Source: Shewanella vesiculosa (GTDB lineage Bacteria > Pseudomonadota > Gammaproteobacteria > Enterobacterales > Shewanellaceae). From it: a stretch of 64,000 nt of DNA. The notes beneath the pieces were generated by a model. The model saw only the letters and a program-made list of their open reading frames with translations. It did no database searches and was not told where the DNA came from. Below are positions 28,271-38,272 of this stretch, piece by piece. The position numbers and the translations under genes were made by a program. The stretch's first letter is position 1, and each line of letters begins with the position of its first letter. The stretch covers positions 3,642,501 to 3,706,500 of the forward strand of contig NZ_CP073588.1 of assembly GCF_021560015.1 (NCBI RefSeq), given 5' to 3'.

Positions 28271-28933
28271 GTGACAGAATCTCGTATCGATTTCCGTAGG
28301 GCTAAGTTTTTAATCAGTGCGCCTGATATTGCGCATTTAGATCAGTATCTTCCTGGGGATATCGGGGTTGAGATTGCGTTTGCTGGACGCTCTAATGCCG
28401 GTAAATCCAGTGCGTTAAACGCACTTACTGAACAAAAAAGTTTAGCTCGAACCAGTAAAACCCCTGGTCGTACCCAACTGATTAACGTGTTTCAGTTAGA
28501 TGATGATCGTCGTTTAGTCGATTTACCGGGTTATGGTTTTGCCCAAGTTCCTTTAGCGTTAAAAAATAAATGGCAAGAGGCGCTTGGCGAGTATTTGCAA
28601 AAACGAGCTTGTTTAAGCGGCGTGGTGGTGTTGATGGATATTCGTCATCCATTGAAAGATCTTGATATGCAAATGATTGAGTGGGCCGTGATCAGTAATA
28701 TTCCGGTGTTAGCATTGTTAACCAAATCGGATAAATTGACCCAAAGTGTCAAAATGAAAACAGTTAATGATGTCCGTGCTGCCCTAAAAGATTTTGGTGA
28801 TAAAGTACAAGTGGAGACGCTGTCATCGCTAAAAGGCACGGGTAAACCTAAAGTGCTAAGTATTCTAAATGATTGGTGTCATCCCCAATGGTTAGCGGAA
28901 CAGAAGGCCGAGCAAGCTTCAGAGTCTGAGTAA
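28271..28933 (+). CDS. engB: Ribosome biogenesis GTP-binding protein EngB/YsxC (YihA)
   Basis: I choose the GTG at 28271 (VTESRIDF) because GGAG lies 6 bases upstream; a TTG 12 bp earlier would use the ribosome site itself as coding. 220 aa. G1 [10 protein letters not shown]2 region SKTPGRTQ, G3 DLPGYGFA, G4 TKSDKL and G5 SSLKGTG are all present. It is an essential GTPase of large-subunit assembly. It diverges from cytochrome c4 and converges with the minus-strand mini-gene, Spot 42 and polA, as in other gammaproteobacteria. Confidence 0.97.
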   Translation: MTESRIDFRRAKFLISAPDIAHLDQYLPGDIGVEIAFAGRSNAGKSSALNALTEQKSLARTSKTPGRTQLINVFQLDDDRRLVDLPGYGFAQVPLALKNKWQEALGEYLQKRACLSGVVVLMDIRHPLKDLDMQMIEWAVISNIPVLALLTKSDKLTQSVKMKTVNDVRAALKDFGDKVQVETLSSLKGTGKPKVLSILNDWCHPQWLAEQKAEQASESE

Positions 28934-28972
28934 CGATAGCATGATGTAATTGATTACCAACAGCACGAAAAG

Positions 28973-28996
28973 CCGACAACCAAGTCGGTTTTTTTA
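28973..28996 (+). terminator. Terminator after engB
   Basis: CCGAC, loop AACCAA, GTCGG followed by seven T, about 40 bp after the engB stop. Confidence 0.85.
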
Positions 28997-29028
28997 TGTG
29001 TTTGATATGAGAATGGTGATTTTCAAGC

Positions 29029-29060
29029 AAAAAAAAACCGATAACCAAACGGTCATCGGT
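29029..29060 (-). terminator. Minus-strand terminator near engB
   Basis: ACCGATGACCGTTTGG-TTATCGGT on the minus strand (arms ACCGAT/ATCGGT), followed by nine T. It lies just past the terminator of the mini-gene and may act as its backup. Confidence 0.7.
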
Positions 29061-29062
29061 AC

Positions 29063-29093
29063 AAAAAAATTAGCTCTTTTGGGGAGAAGCTAA
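29063..29093 (-). terminator. Terminator of the 16-codon mini-gene
   Basis: Minus strand TTAGCT, loop of 12, AGCTAA, then seven T. The stem begins 2-3 bases after the mini-ORF stop codon. Confidence 0.75.
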
Positions 29094-29095
29094 AT

Positions 29096-29146
29096 TCAAC
29101 AAGACTCAAGTGCCATCAACTCAATTTGATGACTCTCAATAACCAT
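29096..29146 (-). CDS. Predicted 16-codon mini-protein between Spot 42 and engB
   Basis: A short minus-strand frame encodes MVIESHQIELMALESC. It has a good AAAGG site 7 bases before the ATG and is followed at once by an intrinsic terminator (29063-29093), so it looks like a self-contained transcript downstream of the Spot 42 terminator. A small RNA near spf has been described in Aliivibrio salmonicida (VSsrna24, from memory); this could be the counterpart. With only 16 codons, chance cannot be excluded without conservation data. No promoter is clearly visible. The Cys at the C-terminus and the amphipathic pattern are the only noticeable traits. Confidence 0.45.
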   Translation of the reverse strand: MVIESHQIELMALESC

Positions 29147-29212
29147 ACAATAACCTTTTTTTAACCAACATTAAAGTATTTACTCTAAATATTTTTGCGG
29201 TGAAAAAAAATC

Positions 29213-29321
29213 AAAAAAAAGCCCCAGCAACCTGAGTTGCTGGGGCGCCGAATTTGGCTAGTCACTACTGCTAGTGAAATAAAGGTTTGAAAGATTGAAC
29301 ATCTTAACCTCTGTACCCTAC
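29213..29321 (-). ncRNA. spf: Spot 42 RNA
   Basis: The 5' end GTAGGGTACAGAGGTTAAG matches the conserved start of E. coli Spot 42 (GUAGGGUACAGAGGUAAGAUGUU), and the following ATGTTCAATCTTTCA keeps the unstructured CAP-target region. The 3' end is the GCCCCAGCAAC/GTTGCTGGGGC terminator stem plus T8. Length by this layout is 109 nt, equal to E. coli. It lies just downstream of polA on the same strand, the canonical location. Upstream, -10 TATTAT (29329-29334) and TTTTCA (29352-29357, 17-bp spacing) form a plausible promoter. Hfq-dependent repression of catabolic genes, itself repressed by CRP, is the known role. Confidence 0.95.
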
Positions 29322-29385
29322 AACGAATATAATACCGTATCCGCCTTAAAATGAAAAACTGTTTTTCATATAAAGATACAATAAC

Positions 29386-29401
29386 TGTGAGTTTGGCAAC
29401 A
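29386..29401. promoter_or_regulatory. Possible CRP half-site upstream of spf
   Basis: TGTGA, six bases, then CAACA, against the CRP consensus TGTGA-N6-TCACA. It is centred about 72 bp upstream of the Spot 42 start. One half is perfect, the other poor. Confidence 0.3.
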
Positions 29402-29528
29402 AATTAATGCAGCTTTGTTAACTGTATCGACAAAAATGTTGTATTTATTAGGTCGATTTGGGTTGTAGCTTATGCGCTCAAGGTCAACAGATGTTGAAAA
29501 GCGTAGCCGCTGAAACATTTGGCCAATA

Positions 29529-29560
29529 AAAATGCCGTATTCCAATGAATACGGCATTTT
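29529..29560 (-). terminator. Terminator after polA
   Basis: AAAATGCCGTATTC, loop CAAT, GAATACGGCATTTT: a perfect 14-bp stem with T-runs in both directions, about 60 bp after the polA stop and upstream of spf. Confidence 0.95.
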
Positions 29561-29617
29561 ATGCTTTAGCAACTTAGGTTATTTATCTCATGCAATGCAA
29601 ACCTATCAAACTACGAC

Positions 29618-32377
29618 TTAGTGGGCTTCATCCCAATTGTCGCCAATACCTGCCTCTGCTAACAAGGTCACATCTAATGATGCTGCTTGTGCCATTAAAT
29701 CGCACACTTTGGTTTTGAGTGTTTCTGCTTGAGCTTCATCCACTTCAAACACTAATTCATCGTGTACTTGCATGATCAGGGTAATTTCACCTTGAGTATC
29801 TTGGTTAATCCACTGGTGGATAGCAATCATGGCTTTTTTTATTATGTCTGCTGCAGTCCCTTGCATGGGAGCATTAATCGCTGCTCGCTCTGCGGCTTGG
29901 CGGCGCATGGCATTGCGATCGTTGATTTCAGGTAAATATAAACGACGGCCAAATAAGGTCGAAACATAACCCAATTCAGCAGCAATGGCGCGGGTTTCTT
30001 CCATATACTTAAGCACACCAGGATAGCGAGCAAAATACGTGTCTATGTAGGTTTGTGCTTCGTTGCGTGGAATATCTAATTGCTTAGCTAAACCAAATGC
30101 AGACATGCCATAAATTAAACCAAAGTTAACCGCTTTGGCGCGGCGACGTTGCTCGGTCGTGACTTCTTCAAAATGCACCCCAAATACTTCGGCTGCAGTG
30201 GCTTTATGAATATCTTTACCTTCAGCAAAAGCGGTCAGTAAGCCTTCATCTTGAGATAAATGAGCCATGATACGCAGTTCGATTTGTGAATAATCGGCAG
30301 CTAAAATTTTTCGACCCGCAGGAGCGATAAAGGCTTGGCGAATACGGCGGCCTTCTTCGGTACGGATAGGAATATTTTGTAAGTTCGGCTCACTTGATGA
30401 CAAGCGGCCTGTTGCGGCATTCGCTTGATGATAGCTAGTGTGAACCCTGCCAGTTATGGCATTAACCATTAGCGGCAGTTTATCGGTATAAGTACTTTTT
30501 AGTTTTGCTAGGCTGCGATGCTCGAGAATAACTTTAGGTAAAGGATAATCAAGTGCTAGCTCGACTAATACGTCTTCAGCAGTTGATGGTGCACCCTTAG
30601 GAGTCTTTTTCTTTATTGGGTAACCTAGTTTTTCAAAAAATAGTGCCTGTAGTTGCTTTGGTGAGGCTAAGTTAAACTTCTCTTCGGCTATTTCGTAGGC
30701 TTTGTTTTCTAAATCATCCAGTTTTTTGGCTAACTCACCACTTTGTTGGCTCAGTAACATTGAGTCGATAAGGACACCTTGGCGTTCAACGTCTGACAGT
30801 ACTTGAATTAACGGTAGCTCTAACTCATCAAACACACTGGCCAGTTTGGGTTCTTTTTCCAGTCTTGGCCATAAGTGTTGATGTAAACGCAGGGTAATAT
30901 CGGCATCTTCAGCGGCATATGGTCCAGCAATATCTAAATCAACTTGATTAAAAGTCAGTTGCTTTGCGCCTTTGCCTGCGACTTCTTCAAAACTGATATT
31001 TTTATGGCCAAGATATTTAAGCGCTAATCCGTCCATGTCATGACGTGATGCTATTGAGTTAAATACATAGGATTCGAGCATGGTGTCAAAGCGGACACCT
31101 TTTAGGGTAATACCAACATTGGCTAAAATACTCATGTCATATTTGAGATTTTGGCCTACTTTCTGCGGTGTATCGCTTTCAAGAATAGGACGCAGTTTTT
31201 CAAGTGCGCTGGTTTTATCAATTTGTTGCGGTGCATCAAGGTAATCATGTGCTAATGGTAAATAAGCTGCTTTACCTGCTTCAGTGGCAAATGATAAACC
31301 CACAAGTTCAGCTTCCATGTAATTGAGGCTAGTTGTTTCAGTATCAATTGCAATCAGTTCAGCGCTATTGAGCTGTTCGATCCATTTGTCGAGTACTTCC
31401 ATCGTCAGAATCGTTTCATATTCTGCTTCAATGGTCGGTGATACCGTGATGTCTTCATCGCTATCTTTGTCGCTAACTGTGCCGCGAGGTTGCTTGTTAT
31501 CTAATACTTCTGCTAACCAACGCTTGAACTCCATTTCACCAAAGCATTTAATCAGTTCATCTCGATCTTGTGGCTTAACTGTGAGTTCATGCCAGTCTTG
31601 TTCAAGTTTGACATCAGTTTTGATGGTGGCCAACTCGTAAGACAGTCTTAGCATATCGGCATTGTCGATAATTTTAGTCGGCATGGTTTTTGAGCCTCGA
31701 AAGCCCACTTCAATGACGCTTTGTGGATCCGCTAAAATCTTCTCTACACTTCCCACACCAAGCAGCATCGCCAGCGCGGTTTTCTCGCCGACGCCAGGTA
31801 AACCTGGAATATTATCTGACTTGTCGCCCATGAGTGCTAAAAAGTCGATGATTCTATCTGGATGGACACCGTATTTAGTCTTGACCTCTTCCGGTCCCAT
31901 AATGGTGTCTGTCATAGTATTGATTAACGTGACATGCTCATTGACGAGTTGCGCCATGTCTTTATCGCCGGTACTGATTAAGGTTGCTCGGCCTTCTTTA
32001 CTCGCTTGCAGGGCGATGGTACCGATAACATCGTCGGCTTCGACACCAGAAATGCTGATCAGTGGTAAGCCCATCGCATGGATTATTTTGTGCAATGGTT
32101 CGATTTGAGTACGCAGATCATCAGGCATAGGTGGACGCTGGGCTTTATATTCGCCGTACATATCGTTACGGAAGGTTTTGCCTTTGGCATCGAAAACCAC
32201 CGCAATATGACTCGGACTATAGCGACTTAATAAACTGCGAAGCATATTAACGACGCCATAAACCGCACCAGTCGCTTCACCTTTTGAATTGGTTAAATGA
32301 GGCGGCGAATAATAAGCGCGATAAAGATAAGATGAGCCATCAACTAGGATGAGCGGGTTATTGGGAATCGTTGGCAT
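29618..32377 (-). CDS. polA: DNA polymerase I
   Basis: 919 aa, full length. The N-terminal 5'-3' exonuclease (about residues 1-290) opens with [12 protein letters not shown] and contains [12 protein letters not shown]. The 3'-5' exonuclease domain has IAIDTETTS, so proofreading Asp/Glu are kept. The polymerase domain has [17 protein letters not shown] (motif A), [15 protein letters not shown] (motif B) and [11 protein letters not shown] (motif C). It fills gaps and removes RNA primers in repair and Okazaki processing. It stands alone, ending in a strong terminator before spf. Confidence 0.98.
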   Translation of the reverse strand: MPTIPNNPLILVDGSSYLYRAYYSPPHLTNSKGEATGAVYGVVNMLRSLLSRYSPSHIAVVFDAKGKTFRNDMYGEYKAQRPPMPDDLRTQIEPLHKIIHAMGLPLISISGVEADDVIGTIALQASKEGRATLISTGDKDMAQLVNEHVTLINTMTDTIMGPEEVKTKYGVHPDRIIDFLALMGDKSDNIPGLPGVGEKTALAMLLGVGSVEKILADPQSVIEVGFRGSKTMPTKIIDNADMLRLSYELATIKTDVKLEQDWHELTVKPQDRDELIKCFGEMEFKRWLAEVLDNKQPRGTVSDKDSDEDITVSPTIEAEYETILTMEVLDKWIEQLNSAELIAIDTETTSLNYMEAELVGLSFATEAGKAAYLPLAHDYLDAPQQIDKTSALEKLRPILESDTPQKVGQNLKYDMSILANVGITLKGVRFDTMLESYVFNSIASRHDMDGLALKYLGHKNISFEEVAGKGAKQLTFNQVDLDIAGPYAAEDADITLRLHQHLWPRLEKEPKLASVFDELELPLIQVLSDVERQGVLIDSMLLSQQSGELAKKLDDLENKAYEIAEEKFNLASPKQLQALFFEKLGYPIKKKTPKGAPSTAEDVLVELALDYPLPKVILEHRSLAKLKSTYTDKLPLMVNAITGRVHTSYHQANAATGRLSSSEPNLQNIPIRTEEGRRIRQAFIAPAGRKILAADYSQIELRIMAHLSQDEGLLTAFAEGKDIHKATAAEVFGVHFEEVTTEQRRRAKAVNFGLIYGMSAFGLAKQLDIPRNEAQTYIDTYFARYPGVLKYMEETRAIAAELGYVSTLFGRRLYLPEINDRNAMRRQAAERAAINAPMQGTAADIIKKAMIAIHQWINQDTQGEITLIMQVHDELVFEVDEAQAETLKTKVCDLMAQAASLDVTLLAEAGIGDNWDEAH

Positions 32378-32907
32378 AATTAATATTCGTGTTCATTATT
32401 TTGCGAGACTAATAGGATGACATTATACCCACAGCACCTCAAGATGCTTGTGAGATTGTCAGTTATTTATCCAAAATGACGCTAAATAATCTTGACGTAT
32501 GACAAGTCGTGCATTTAGTGGGACTTTATCGGTGCAAATATCTCAGAAAGTAGAAAATCAGCCACGAAAAAAGCTCCCAGCCTGTGGATAAGTCTGTGAG
32601 TGGAATAGTCAACCTTGTTGGATAGATTTTCTTACGGCTTTAAACGAAATCAGTAACTAGTTGATTTTTTTAATTTATTTTTATTTTTGTGAGCTAAATA
32701 TTAATTTTAATAAATATTACTATTTTGTGGACTTTTTTATTGATGTCAGTTAAGTCACTCGCAAATTTAGTGATGTTTTGTGACTAAAAAAAGCGCATCT
32801 ACTAAATTCGACGCTCTAAGTTAGCACGATTTTTAATCAGATCAACCGTTTTGTTAGTTTTTTGTTGTATTTTTTGTATTGTCACTTAAAAGATGAAGGA
32901 GAGTGTC
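32378..32907. other. Intergenic between polA and elbB
   Basis: Divergent promoter region, very AT-rich at 32660-32720. It contains TGTGGATAA at 32583-32591, identical to the complement of a DnaA box core; a single copy in an AT-rich region is weak evidence. No open frame or clear structured RNA. Confidence 0.5.
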
Positions 32908-33561
32908 ATGAAAAAGGTTGCTGTTTTACTGAGTGGCTGTGGGGTATTTGATGGAACTGAAATTCACGAAGCGGTATTAACGCTTCTGGCGATAACCCAA
33001 GCTGGGGCGACATATCAATGTTTTGCGCCAGATATTACTCAAATGCACGTAGTGGATCATTTAACCGGTGAGGTCAATAACGACGAAAGTCGTAATGTTT
33101 TGGTTGAGTCGGCACGAATTGCCCGTGGTGAAGTGCTTAATGCTAATGCCTTAGAGGTCAGTCAATTTGATGCTTTGGTGATCCCTGGTGGCTTTGGTGC
33201 GGCTAAAAATTTATCAAACTTTGCCACCACGGGCAGTCATTGCCATATTCAGCCTATTGTAGAGAACTTTATTCGTGAATTCGCTTTAGCTCATAAACCG
33301 GTGGGTTTTGTGTGTGTTTCACCTGTGATGATCCCCAATATTTATGGCAAAGGAGCTGTCGGTACTATTGGAACTGATTCTGATACCGCGCATGCATTTA
33401 ATGAAATGGGTGGTAAACATAAAGATGCACAAGTGGAAGATATTGTGGTTGATGAGGCCAATAAAATCGTCAGTACGCCAGCCTATATGTTAGCAACCTC
33501 GATTTTAGAGGCGCACATAGGTATTGAGAAACTGGTTACAAAAGTGCTTGAAATGGCTTAA
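32908..33561 (+). CDS. elbB: ElbB-like DJ-1/PfpI family glyoxalase
   Basis: The ATG at 32908 is chosen because AAGGAG lies 6 bases upstream; an ATG 15 bp earlier is also in frame. 217 aa. The DJ-1/PfpI fold is recognised by LLSGCGVFDGTEIHE, ALVIPGGFGAAKNLSNFA and PVGFVCVSPVMIPNI; the Cys in VCVSP would be the nucleophile. ElbB (enhancing lycopene biosynthesis) proteins are described as glyoxalases. Followed by a large bidirectional terminator shared with glpG. Confidence 0.92.
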   Translation: MKKVAVLLSGCGVFDGTEIHEAVLTLLAITQAGATYQCFAPDITQMHVVDHLTGEVNNDESRNVLVESARIARGEVLNANALEVSQFDALVIPGGFGAAKNLSNFATTGSHCHIQPIVENFIREFALAHKPVGFVCVSPVMIPNIYGKGAVGTIGTDSDTAHAFNEMGGKHKDAQVEDIVVDEANKIVSTPAYMLATSILEAHIGIEKLVTKVLEMA

Positions 33562-33594
33562 CGATTAGGCGTGACATATATCGTACATGTGAGC

Positions 33595-33639
33595 GGATGA
33601 ATAAAAAATGCCACCCTTGGTGGCATTTTTTATTCATCC
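33595..33639. terminator. Bidirectional terminator between elbB and glpG
   Basis: A perfect 21-base-arm inverted repeat beginning GGATGAATAAAAAATGCCACC, with 3-base loop CTT. A/T runs lie within both arms, so it stops both convergent units. Confidence 0.95.
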
Positions 33640-33649
33640 TGCAAGAGTG

Positions 33650-34501
33650 TTAGTTCGTTTTCGCGGCTGGTGATTTTTTGCTATCAAATAATGCTTGAGC
33701 CAAACCAACACAAAGCCCTGCAATATGGGCACCATTTGCAATAGGCATTCCCAGCACATCCGTAAAGCCAAGAACGAGCCAAACCATCATAAACCCCATA
33801 TAAGATTGCGGTAAATTAATACCACAAGTGGGTTTACGGATCCCCATTAACCAAGTGTAACCCACCACAGCATAAACGACGCCAGACAGCCCGCCAAAAT
33901 TAGGCCCTGTCATGTAAAACTGCACAATATTGGGTAACGTACCCGCGACGATTAATAAAAATAATAATGGTCGAGTACCTAAATTGGTCTCAATTTTACC
34001 GCCTAAATACCACCACCAAAGTAAATTAAAGATAATATGCATAGCAGAAAAGTGCATTAGGCTAGGGGTGAAGACTCGCCATATTTGGCTTAAATCACTA
34101 TCAGCTACGGCGCCGAAAAAAGATAATTTAGTAAAGATATCATTAGCAAAACCAAGGTTCATAGCAGCAAAAACGGCCACACATGCAAAAAAACATATTA
34201 ATGTGAGTGGGCCTGCACCTGTCATAAACTGTTGAATTAGGCCTTTAGCTCCCGGGCCGTAGTCAAATTTAGTATCGGTAGCGCCGTTATCCCAAGATGC
34301 CTGCAAATACTTGCTGTCGTGAGGGTTTTTAGCAAACTCAAGTAACTCGGCGCGGGCTTGAACTTCATCAGCAGGATTGGTGATCGCTAGGCCAACACCC
34401 TCAGCATGAGAAACAGCATGGCATTGAATATTTAACCCTTTAAGGTAGTCAATAAATGCTTGTGCTGCACGTGCATTAGGAAGTTGGCCAATTTCTATCA
34501 T
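33650..34501 (-). CDS. glpG: Rhomboid intramembrane protease GlpG
   Basis: The start is placed at the ATG at 34501, overlapping the glpE stop (ATGA); the TTG 18 bp earlier is less likely. 283 aa. A cytoplasmic N-terminal domain (about residues 1-85) precedes six membrane helices. [12 protein letters not shown] carries the catalytic Ser in GxSG, and [11 protein letters not shown] carries the catalytic His. The WR-motif loop region and the GKIETNLG segment are typical. It cleaves transmembrane helices of integral membrane proteins. Coupled to glpE; no glpR follows. Confidence 0.95.
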   Translation of the reverse strand: MIEIGQLPNARAAQAFIDYLKGLNIQCHAVSHAEGVGLAITNPADEVQARAELLEFAKNPHDSKYLQASWDNGATDTKFDYGPGAKGLIQQFMTGAGPLTLICFFACVAVFAAMNLGFANDIFTKLSFFGAVADSDLSQIWRVFTPSLMHFSAMHIIFNLLWWWYLGGKIETNLGTRPLLFLLIVAGTLPNIVQFYMTGPNFGGLSGVVYAVVGYTWLMGIRKPTCGINLPQSYMGFMMVWLVLGFTDVLGMPIANGAHIAGLCVGLAQALFDSKKSPAAKTN

Positions 34502-34806
34502 GAGTGAGCTAAGCTCCAAGCGCTGAAGCCGCCATCTAGGCTGTAAACATCATCAAAACCTTGCTCATTTAAGTAGTTGGCCGCACTTTGGCTACTCATG
34601 CCGTGATAGCACACTACGACCAAAGGTTTGTCCATATCAGCATCGGCAATAAAGGTTGCTAGATTTTCATTGGTTAGATTGGTTGAACCTTCAATGTGAG
34701 CAGCGGTAAAACTAGCAGCATCACGAATATCAACAACTTGTATGTCGTTAGATTCGGAGGACATATGGATAAGCTCATTAATCGACAGATGTTTAAAACC
34801 AGACAT
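34498..34806 (-). CDS. glpE: Thiosulfate sulfurtransferase GlpE
   Basis: 102 aa single-domain rhodanese. The active-site loop [16 protein letters not shown] has the catalytic Cys and the family HGxSS arrangement. The other rhodanese element is the N-terminal [17 protein letters not shown]. It transfers the sulfane sulphur of thiosulfate to cyanide or thiol acceptors. It overlaps the glpG start, forming the conserved glpEG pair. Confidence 0.95.
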   Translation of the reverse strand: MSGFKHLSINELIHMSSESNDIQVVDIRDAASFTAAHIEGSTNLTNENLATFIADADMDKPLVVVCYHGMSSQSAANYLNEQGFDDVYSLDGGFSAWSLAHS

Positions 34807-34861
34807 GTTATTACCTATAAAAAAATGTACGCATAGCGTTTGACTTAGTATCAGTCTGCAA

Positions 34862-34889
34862 CAAGGGGTTGTATAAATACAACCCCTTG
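34862..34889 (-). terminator. Hairpin between tdh and glpE
   Basis: A 12-bp perfect stem CAAGGGGTTGTA/TACAACCCCTTG with loop TAAA lies just after tdh on its strand. The T-run on the minus strand is short, so termination may be partial. Confidence 0.7.
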
Positions 34890-34920
34890 TTAGTGTGGAT
34901 ATGCTAGATGTTAATAATAA

Positions 34921-35946
34921 TTAATCCCAGCTCAGGATAACCTTGCCAGACTGACCTGAGCGCATTGCATCAAAGCCTTTCTGGAAATCATCAATATTAA
35001 AGTGATGAGTAATGATCGGAGATAAATCTAAGCCAGATTGGATTAAACTGGCCATTTTATACCAAGTTTCGAACATTTCACGGCCATAAATGCCTTTGAT
35101 GATCAAACCTTTAAAAATGATTTTGCTCCAATCAATAGCCATTTCGCCACCAGGAATACCTAGCATGGCAATTTTACCACCATGGTTCATCGTGTCTAAC
35201 ATGGCATGGAATGCCGATGGCACTCCTGACATTTCTAAACCGACGTCAAAGCCTTCAGTCATGCCAAGTTCTTTCATCACATCTTTAAGACTTTCTGTGG
35301 CGACATTCACTGCGCGGGTAGCACCCATTTTACGAGCAAGATCAAGTCGGTATTCGTTTACATCAGTGATCACGACATGACGTGCTCCGACATGTTTACA
35401 CACAGCAGCAGCCATAATACCAATAGGACCAGCGCCGGTAATTAATACGTCCTCACCGACTAAATCAAATGATAATGCGGTATGTACAGCGTTACCGAAA
35501 GGATCGAATATAGCCGCTAAATCATCTGGAATATCAGCCGGGATCTTGAAAGCGTTAAATGCAGGTAGCACTAAGTATTCGGCAAATGCACCGTCACGGT
35601 TCACGCCAACACCTGAAGTGTTTCGGCATAAGTGAGTTCGGCCTGCACGACAGTTACGGCAATGGCCACAAGTAATATGACCTTCACCCGATACGCGATC
35701 GCCAATACTGAAACCGCGAACTTCCTGACCCATACTGACAACTTCACCGACATATTCATGGCCAGCAATCATAGGTACAGGAATGGTTTTTTGTGACCAT
35801 TCATCCCAGTTGTAGATATGGACGTCAGTGCCACAAATAGCCGTTTTACGAATTTTAATCAGTAGGTCGTTGTGACCCATTTCTGGTTTTGGTGCATCGA
35901 CCATCCAGATGCCTTCTTCAGGCTTTAACTTACTTAATGCTTTCAT
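34921..35946 (-). CDS. tdh: L-threonine 3-dehydrogenase
   Basis: 341 aa zinc-dependent dehydrogenase, as in E. coli Tdh. It oxidises L-threonine to 2-amino-3-ketobutyrate with NAD+. Visible features are the catalytic zinc ligands in ICGTDVHIY and AGHEYVGEV, the structural zinc Cys cluster ([15 protein letters not shown]), and the Rossmann [11 protein letters not shown]. The end of kbl is 24 bp upstream, so the two genes form the kbl-tdh operon for threonine degradation to glycine and acetyl-CoA. Confidence 0.97.
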   Translation of the reverse strand: MKALSKLKPEEGIWMVDAPKPEMGHNDLLIKIRKTAICGTDVHIYNWDEWSQKTIPVPMIAGHEYVGEVVSMGQEVRGFSIGDRVSGEGHITCGHCRNCRAGRTHLCRNTSGVGVNRDGAFAEYLVLPAFNAFKIPADIPDDLAAIFDPFGNAVHTALSFDLVGEDVLITGAGPIGIMAAAVCKHVGARHVVITDVNEYRLDLARKMGATRAVNVATESLKDVMKELGMTEGFDVGLEMSGVPSAFHAMLDTMNHGGKIAMLGIPGGEMAIDWSKIIFKGLIIKGIYGREMFETWYKMASLIQSGLDLSPIITHHFNIDDFQKGFDAMRSGQSGKVILSWD

Positions 35947-35970
35947 GTTAATGACCTATGTTGTCTGGAA

Positions 35971-37164
35971 TTAGATAATGCCCATTTCTTTACCAATACG
36001 GGTAAAGGCACCAATTGCATGATCAAGTTGCTCGCGGGTGTGTGCCGCAGACATTTGGGTGCGAATACGCGCTTGGCCTTTAGGCACTACAGGAAACGAG
36101 AATCCAACCACGTAAATGTGTTCTTGCAACAAACGGTTTGAAAAGTCACCTGCCAATTTCGCATCGCCAATCATAACCGGAATAATGGCATGGTCTGCAC
36201 CACCTAAGGTAAAACCTGCTGCTGACATTTGCTCACGGAAATAACGACTGTTTTCCCATACGGCTTCACGCAAGTCTTGACCGGTTTTTAGCATTTCAAG
36301 CACACAAATTGATGCACTAACAATAGAAGGCGCTAATGAGTTTGAAAACAGGTAAGGACGCGAGCGTTGACGTAACCATTCAACCACTTCTTTCTTCGCT
36401 GCAGTAAAACCACCCGATGCACCACCTAAGGCTTTACCTAATGTACCGGTAATAATGTCGACACGATCCATAACATTACAGTATTCATGGGTTCCACGGC
36501 CATTTTGACCGATAAAGCCTACTGCATGAGAGTCATCGACCATCACCAATGCGCCATACTTATCGGCTAGATCACACACACCTTGAAGGTTAGCGATTAC
36601 GCCATCCATTGAAAACACACCGTCAGTGGCGATCAAAATGTTACGTGCACCAGCAGCTTGGGCGGCAATAAGCTGAGTTTCTAAGTCGGCCATGTCATTG
36701 TTGGCGTAACGAAAACGCTTAGCCTTACACAAACGCACGCCATCAATGATTGAAGCATGGTTAAGCGCATCAGATATAATCGCATCTTCTGCATCTAATA
36801 GGGTTTCAAATAAACCCGCGTTAGCATCGAAGCAAGATGAATATAAAATAGTGTCTTCCATGCCTAAAAATTCACTTAGGCTAGCTTCTAATTGCTTATG
36901 AATATCTTGAGTACCGCAAATGAATCGTACCGAAGCCATACCAAAACCATGACTGTCTAAACCTGCTTTTGCTGCTGCAATAAGATCCGGATGATTGGCT
37001 AGACCTAAATAGTTATTGGCGCAGAAGTTAATCACTTCTTCACTATTAACTTGGATGGCAGTTTGTTGAGCAGAAGCAATGACGCGTTCATTCTTGTATA
37101 AACCATCGGCTTTTACATCGATAATTTGCTGATTAATTCGGTCGTAAAAAGAGGTAGATGCCAC
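35971..37164 (-). CDS. kbl: Glycine C-acetyltransferase (2-amino-3-ketobutyrate CoA ligase)
   Basis: Start at the GTG at 37164, with AGGAG 7 bases upstream; longer in-frame extensions do not look like the family. 397 aa. It splits 2-amino-3-ketobutyrate to glycine and acetyl-CoA using pyridoxal phosphate. The PLP-binding Lys lies in [33 protein letters not shown] and [13 protein letters not shown] are typical of alpha-oxoamine synthases. First gene of the kbl-tdh operon. Confidence 0.97.
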   Translation of the reverse strand: MASTSFYDRINQQIIDVKADGLYKNERVIASAQQTAIQVNSEEVINFCANNYLGLANHPDLIAAAKAGLDSHGFGMASVRFICGTQDIHKQLEASLSEFLGMEDTILYSSCFDANAGLFETLLDAEDAIISDALNHASIIDGVRLCKAKRFRYANNDMADLETQLIAAQAAGARNILIATDGVFSMDGVIANLQGVCDLADKYGALVMVDDSHAVGFIGQNGRGTHEYCNVMDRVDIITGTLGKALGGASGGFTAAKKEVVEWLRQRSRPYLFSNSLAPSIVSASICVLEMLKTGQDLREAVWENSRYFREQMSAAGFTLGGADHAIIPVMIGDAKLAGDFSNRLLQEHIYVVGFSFPVVPKGQARIRTQMSAAHTREQLDHAIGAFTRIGKEMGII

Positions 37165-37498
37165 CTGTGTTCTCCTAAATATGGTTATTATGCTTATCCA
37201 AATCACGCAGTAAACACCGCGATAAATGACAGGGTGTTCTGGAGTTGTTGGCATTCTAACCTTTATTTTTGCCGCTCTACAGCGTTTTTTTTAGTCGTCA
37301 GACCAACATGAGTTAGTTTAGGGCTACTGATATATTCACATTAAAAAAACTAATCATTAACATGATTGATTACGATGTTGGGGAAGTGGATGCATCCGTC
37401 CAACATCATCCGCAAGTAGCCGACTCAATTGTAGTCGGTTACTTGCGGATTGGAAGGTGTGTTATGGATATGAGATAAGCGAGAATGTCAGTATTTGG
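37165..37498. other. Intergenic between kbl and TetR gene with a long inverted repeat
   Basis: Holds the promoter region of kbl and the inverted repeat at 37408-37450. No open frame of note. Confidence 0.6.
37408..37450. repeat. Long imperfect inverted repeat downstream of TetR gene
   Basis: ATCCGCAAGTAGCCGACT and AGTCGGTTACTTGCGGAT pair over 18 positions with one mismatch, separated by CAATTGT. No T-run follows on either strand, so it is not a standard terminator. It lies 50 bp beyond the stop of the TetR gene on that gene's strand. Confidence 0.8.
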
Positions 37499-38155
37499 TT
37501 ACGCAGCGTTATGGCGCTCTTGGCTGGCTATGTCTAAATAATGTTGTTCTAAACGGCAAAATGTTGCACTTGACGTAGGCGTAGAATAAGCCTGAAAAAT
37601 CATCAGAACTCGCAATAGTCCATCATAAAGAGTGGCTTTAGTGATAGTTGATGTGCTGGATTGGGTTAATTGATAGCTTATCCAGAAGCTGACCATCATT
37701 TTAATGGTATCGGCAAGCGCAGTGACTTTATTATCATCGACATCGAGGAAACCGTCTTTTTTGAGTTTGCGAAGCACATCGCTTGAACGATTAAGCACTT
37801 GTTGTTGAGCATGTAAATAGCGTTTTTTAAGTGCTTCATCACGGCTTAAAATATCAGCGAGGTTGGCGTACATAAACCTGAACTGCCATAAGGTGTAGAA
37901 CATGGCATCAAAGTAACCCATTAATAACTCAATCGTAATAGGCACATCATCATAAGGCTTAAAGCCTGACTCTAAATGACTTTCATATAAACTAAAAATC
38001 GAATTGATAATGTCTTCTTTATTGCGGAAGTGATAATACAAATTACCCGGACTAATACTTAAGTGAGCGGCAATATGGTTAGTCGTAATGCTACGCTCAC
38101 CATGTTCATTAAATAACTCTAAGCTGGCAAAAATAATTTTATCGCGGGTTTTCAT
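37499..38155 (-). CDS. TetR-family transcriptional regulator
   Basis: 218 aa. The N-terminal helix-turn-helix (residues 1-50) reads KIIFASLELFNEHGERSITTNHIAAHLSISPGNLYYHF, the TetR signature. The C-terminal ligand domain is helical and hydrophobic, without recognisable specificity. It lies divergently from waaA with 117 bp between starts. Its target is not determinable from sequence; the divergent waaA promoter or a distant locus are candidates. Confidence 0.92.
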   Translation of the reverse strand: MKTRDKIIFASLELFNEHGERSITTNHIAAHLSISPGNLYYHFRNKEDIINSIFSLYESHLESGFKPYDDVPITIELLMGYFDAMFYTLWQFRFMYANLADILSRDEALKKRYLHAQQQVLNRSSDVLRKLKKDGFLDVDDNKVTALADTIKMMVSFWISYQLTQSSTSTITKATLYDGLLRVLMIFQAYSTPTSSATFCRLEQHYLDIASQERHNAA

Positions 38156-38272
38156 TTGATTTCCATATTCATTATTAGCTTATTATCGGTCAAATAATTG
38201 CTTAAGCCGACTTAGTATGAGTATGTTAACATTGTGCTCATCTGACAAGCAAAAATCGATGACTCTTCTTCC

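Noticed and set aside
31662..32108. 148-aa plus-strand frame inside polA
   Set aside because: A shadow of the conserved polA exonuclease domain.
32583..32591. Possible DnaA box / replication origin next to polA
   Set aside because: Only one TTATCCACA-like box is present in an AT-rich intergenic region. An origin would need a cluster, and no dnaA or gidA is near.
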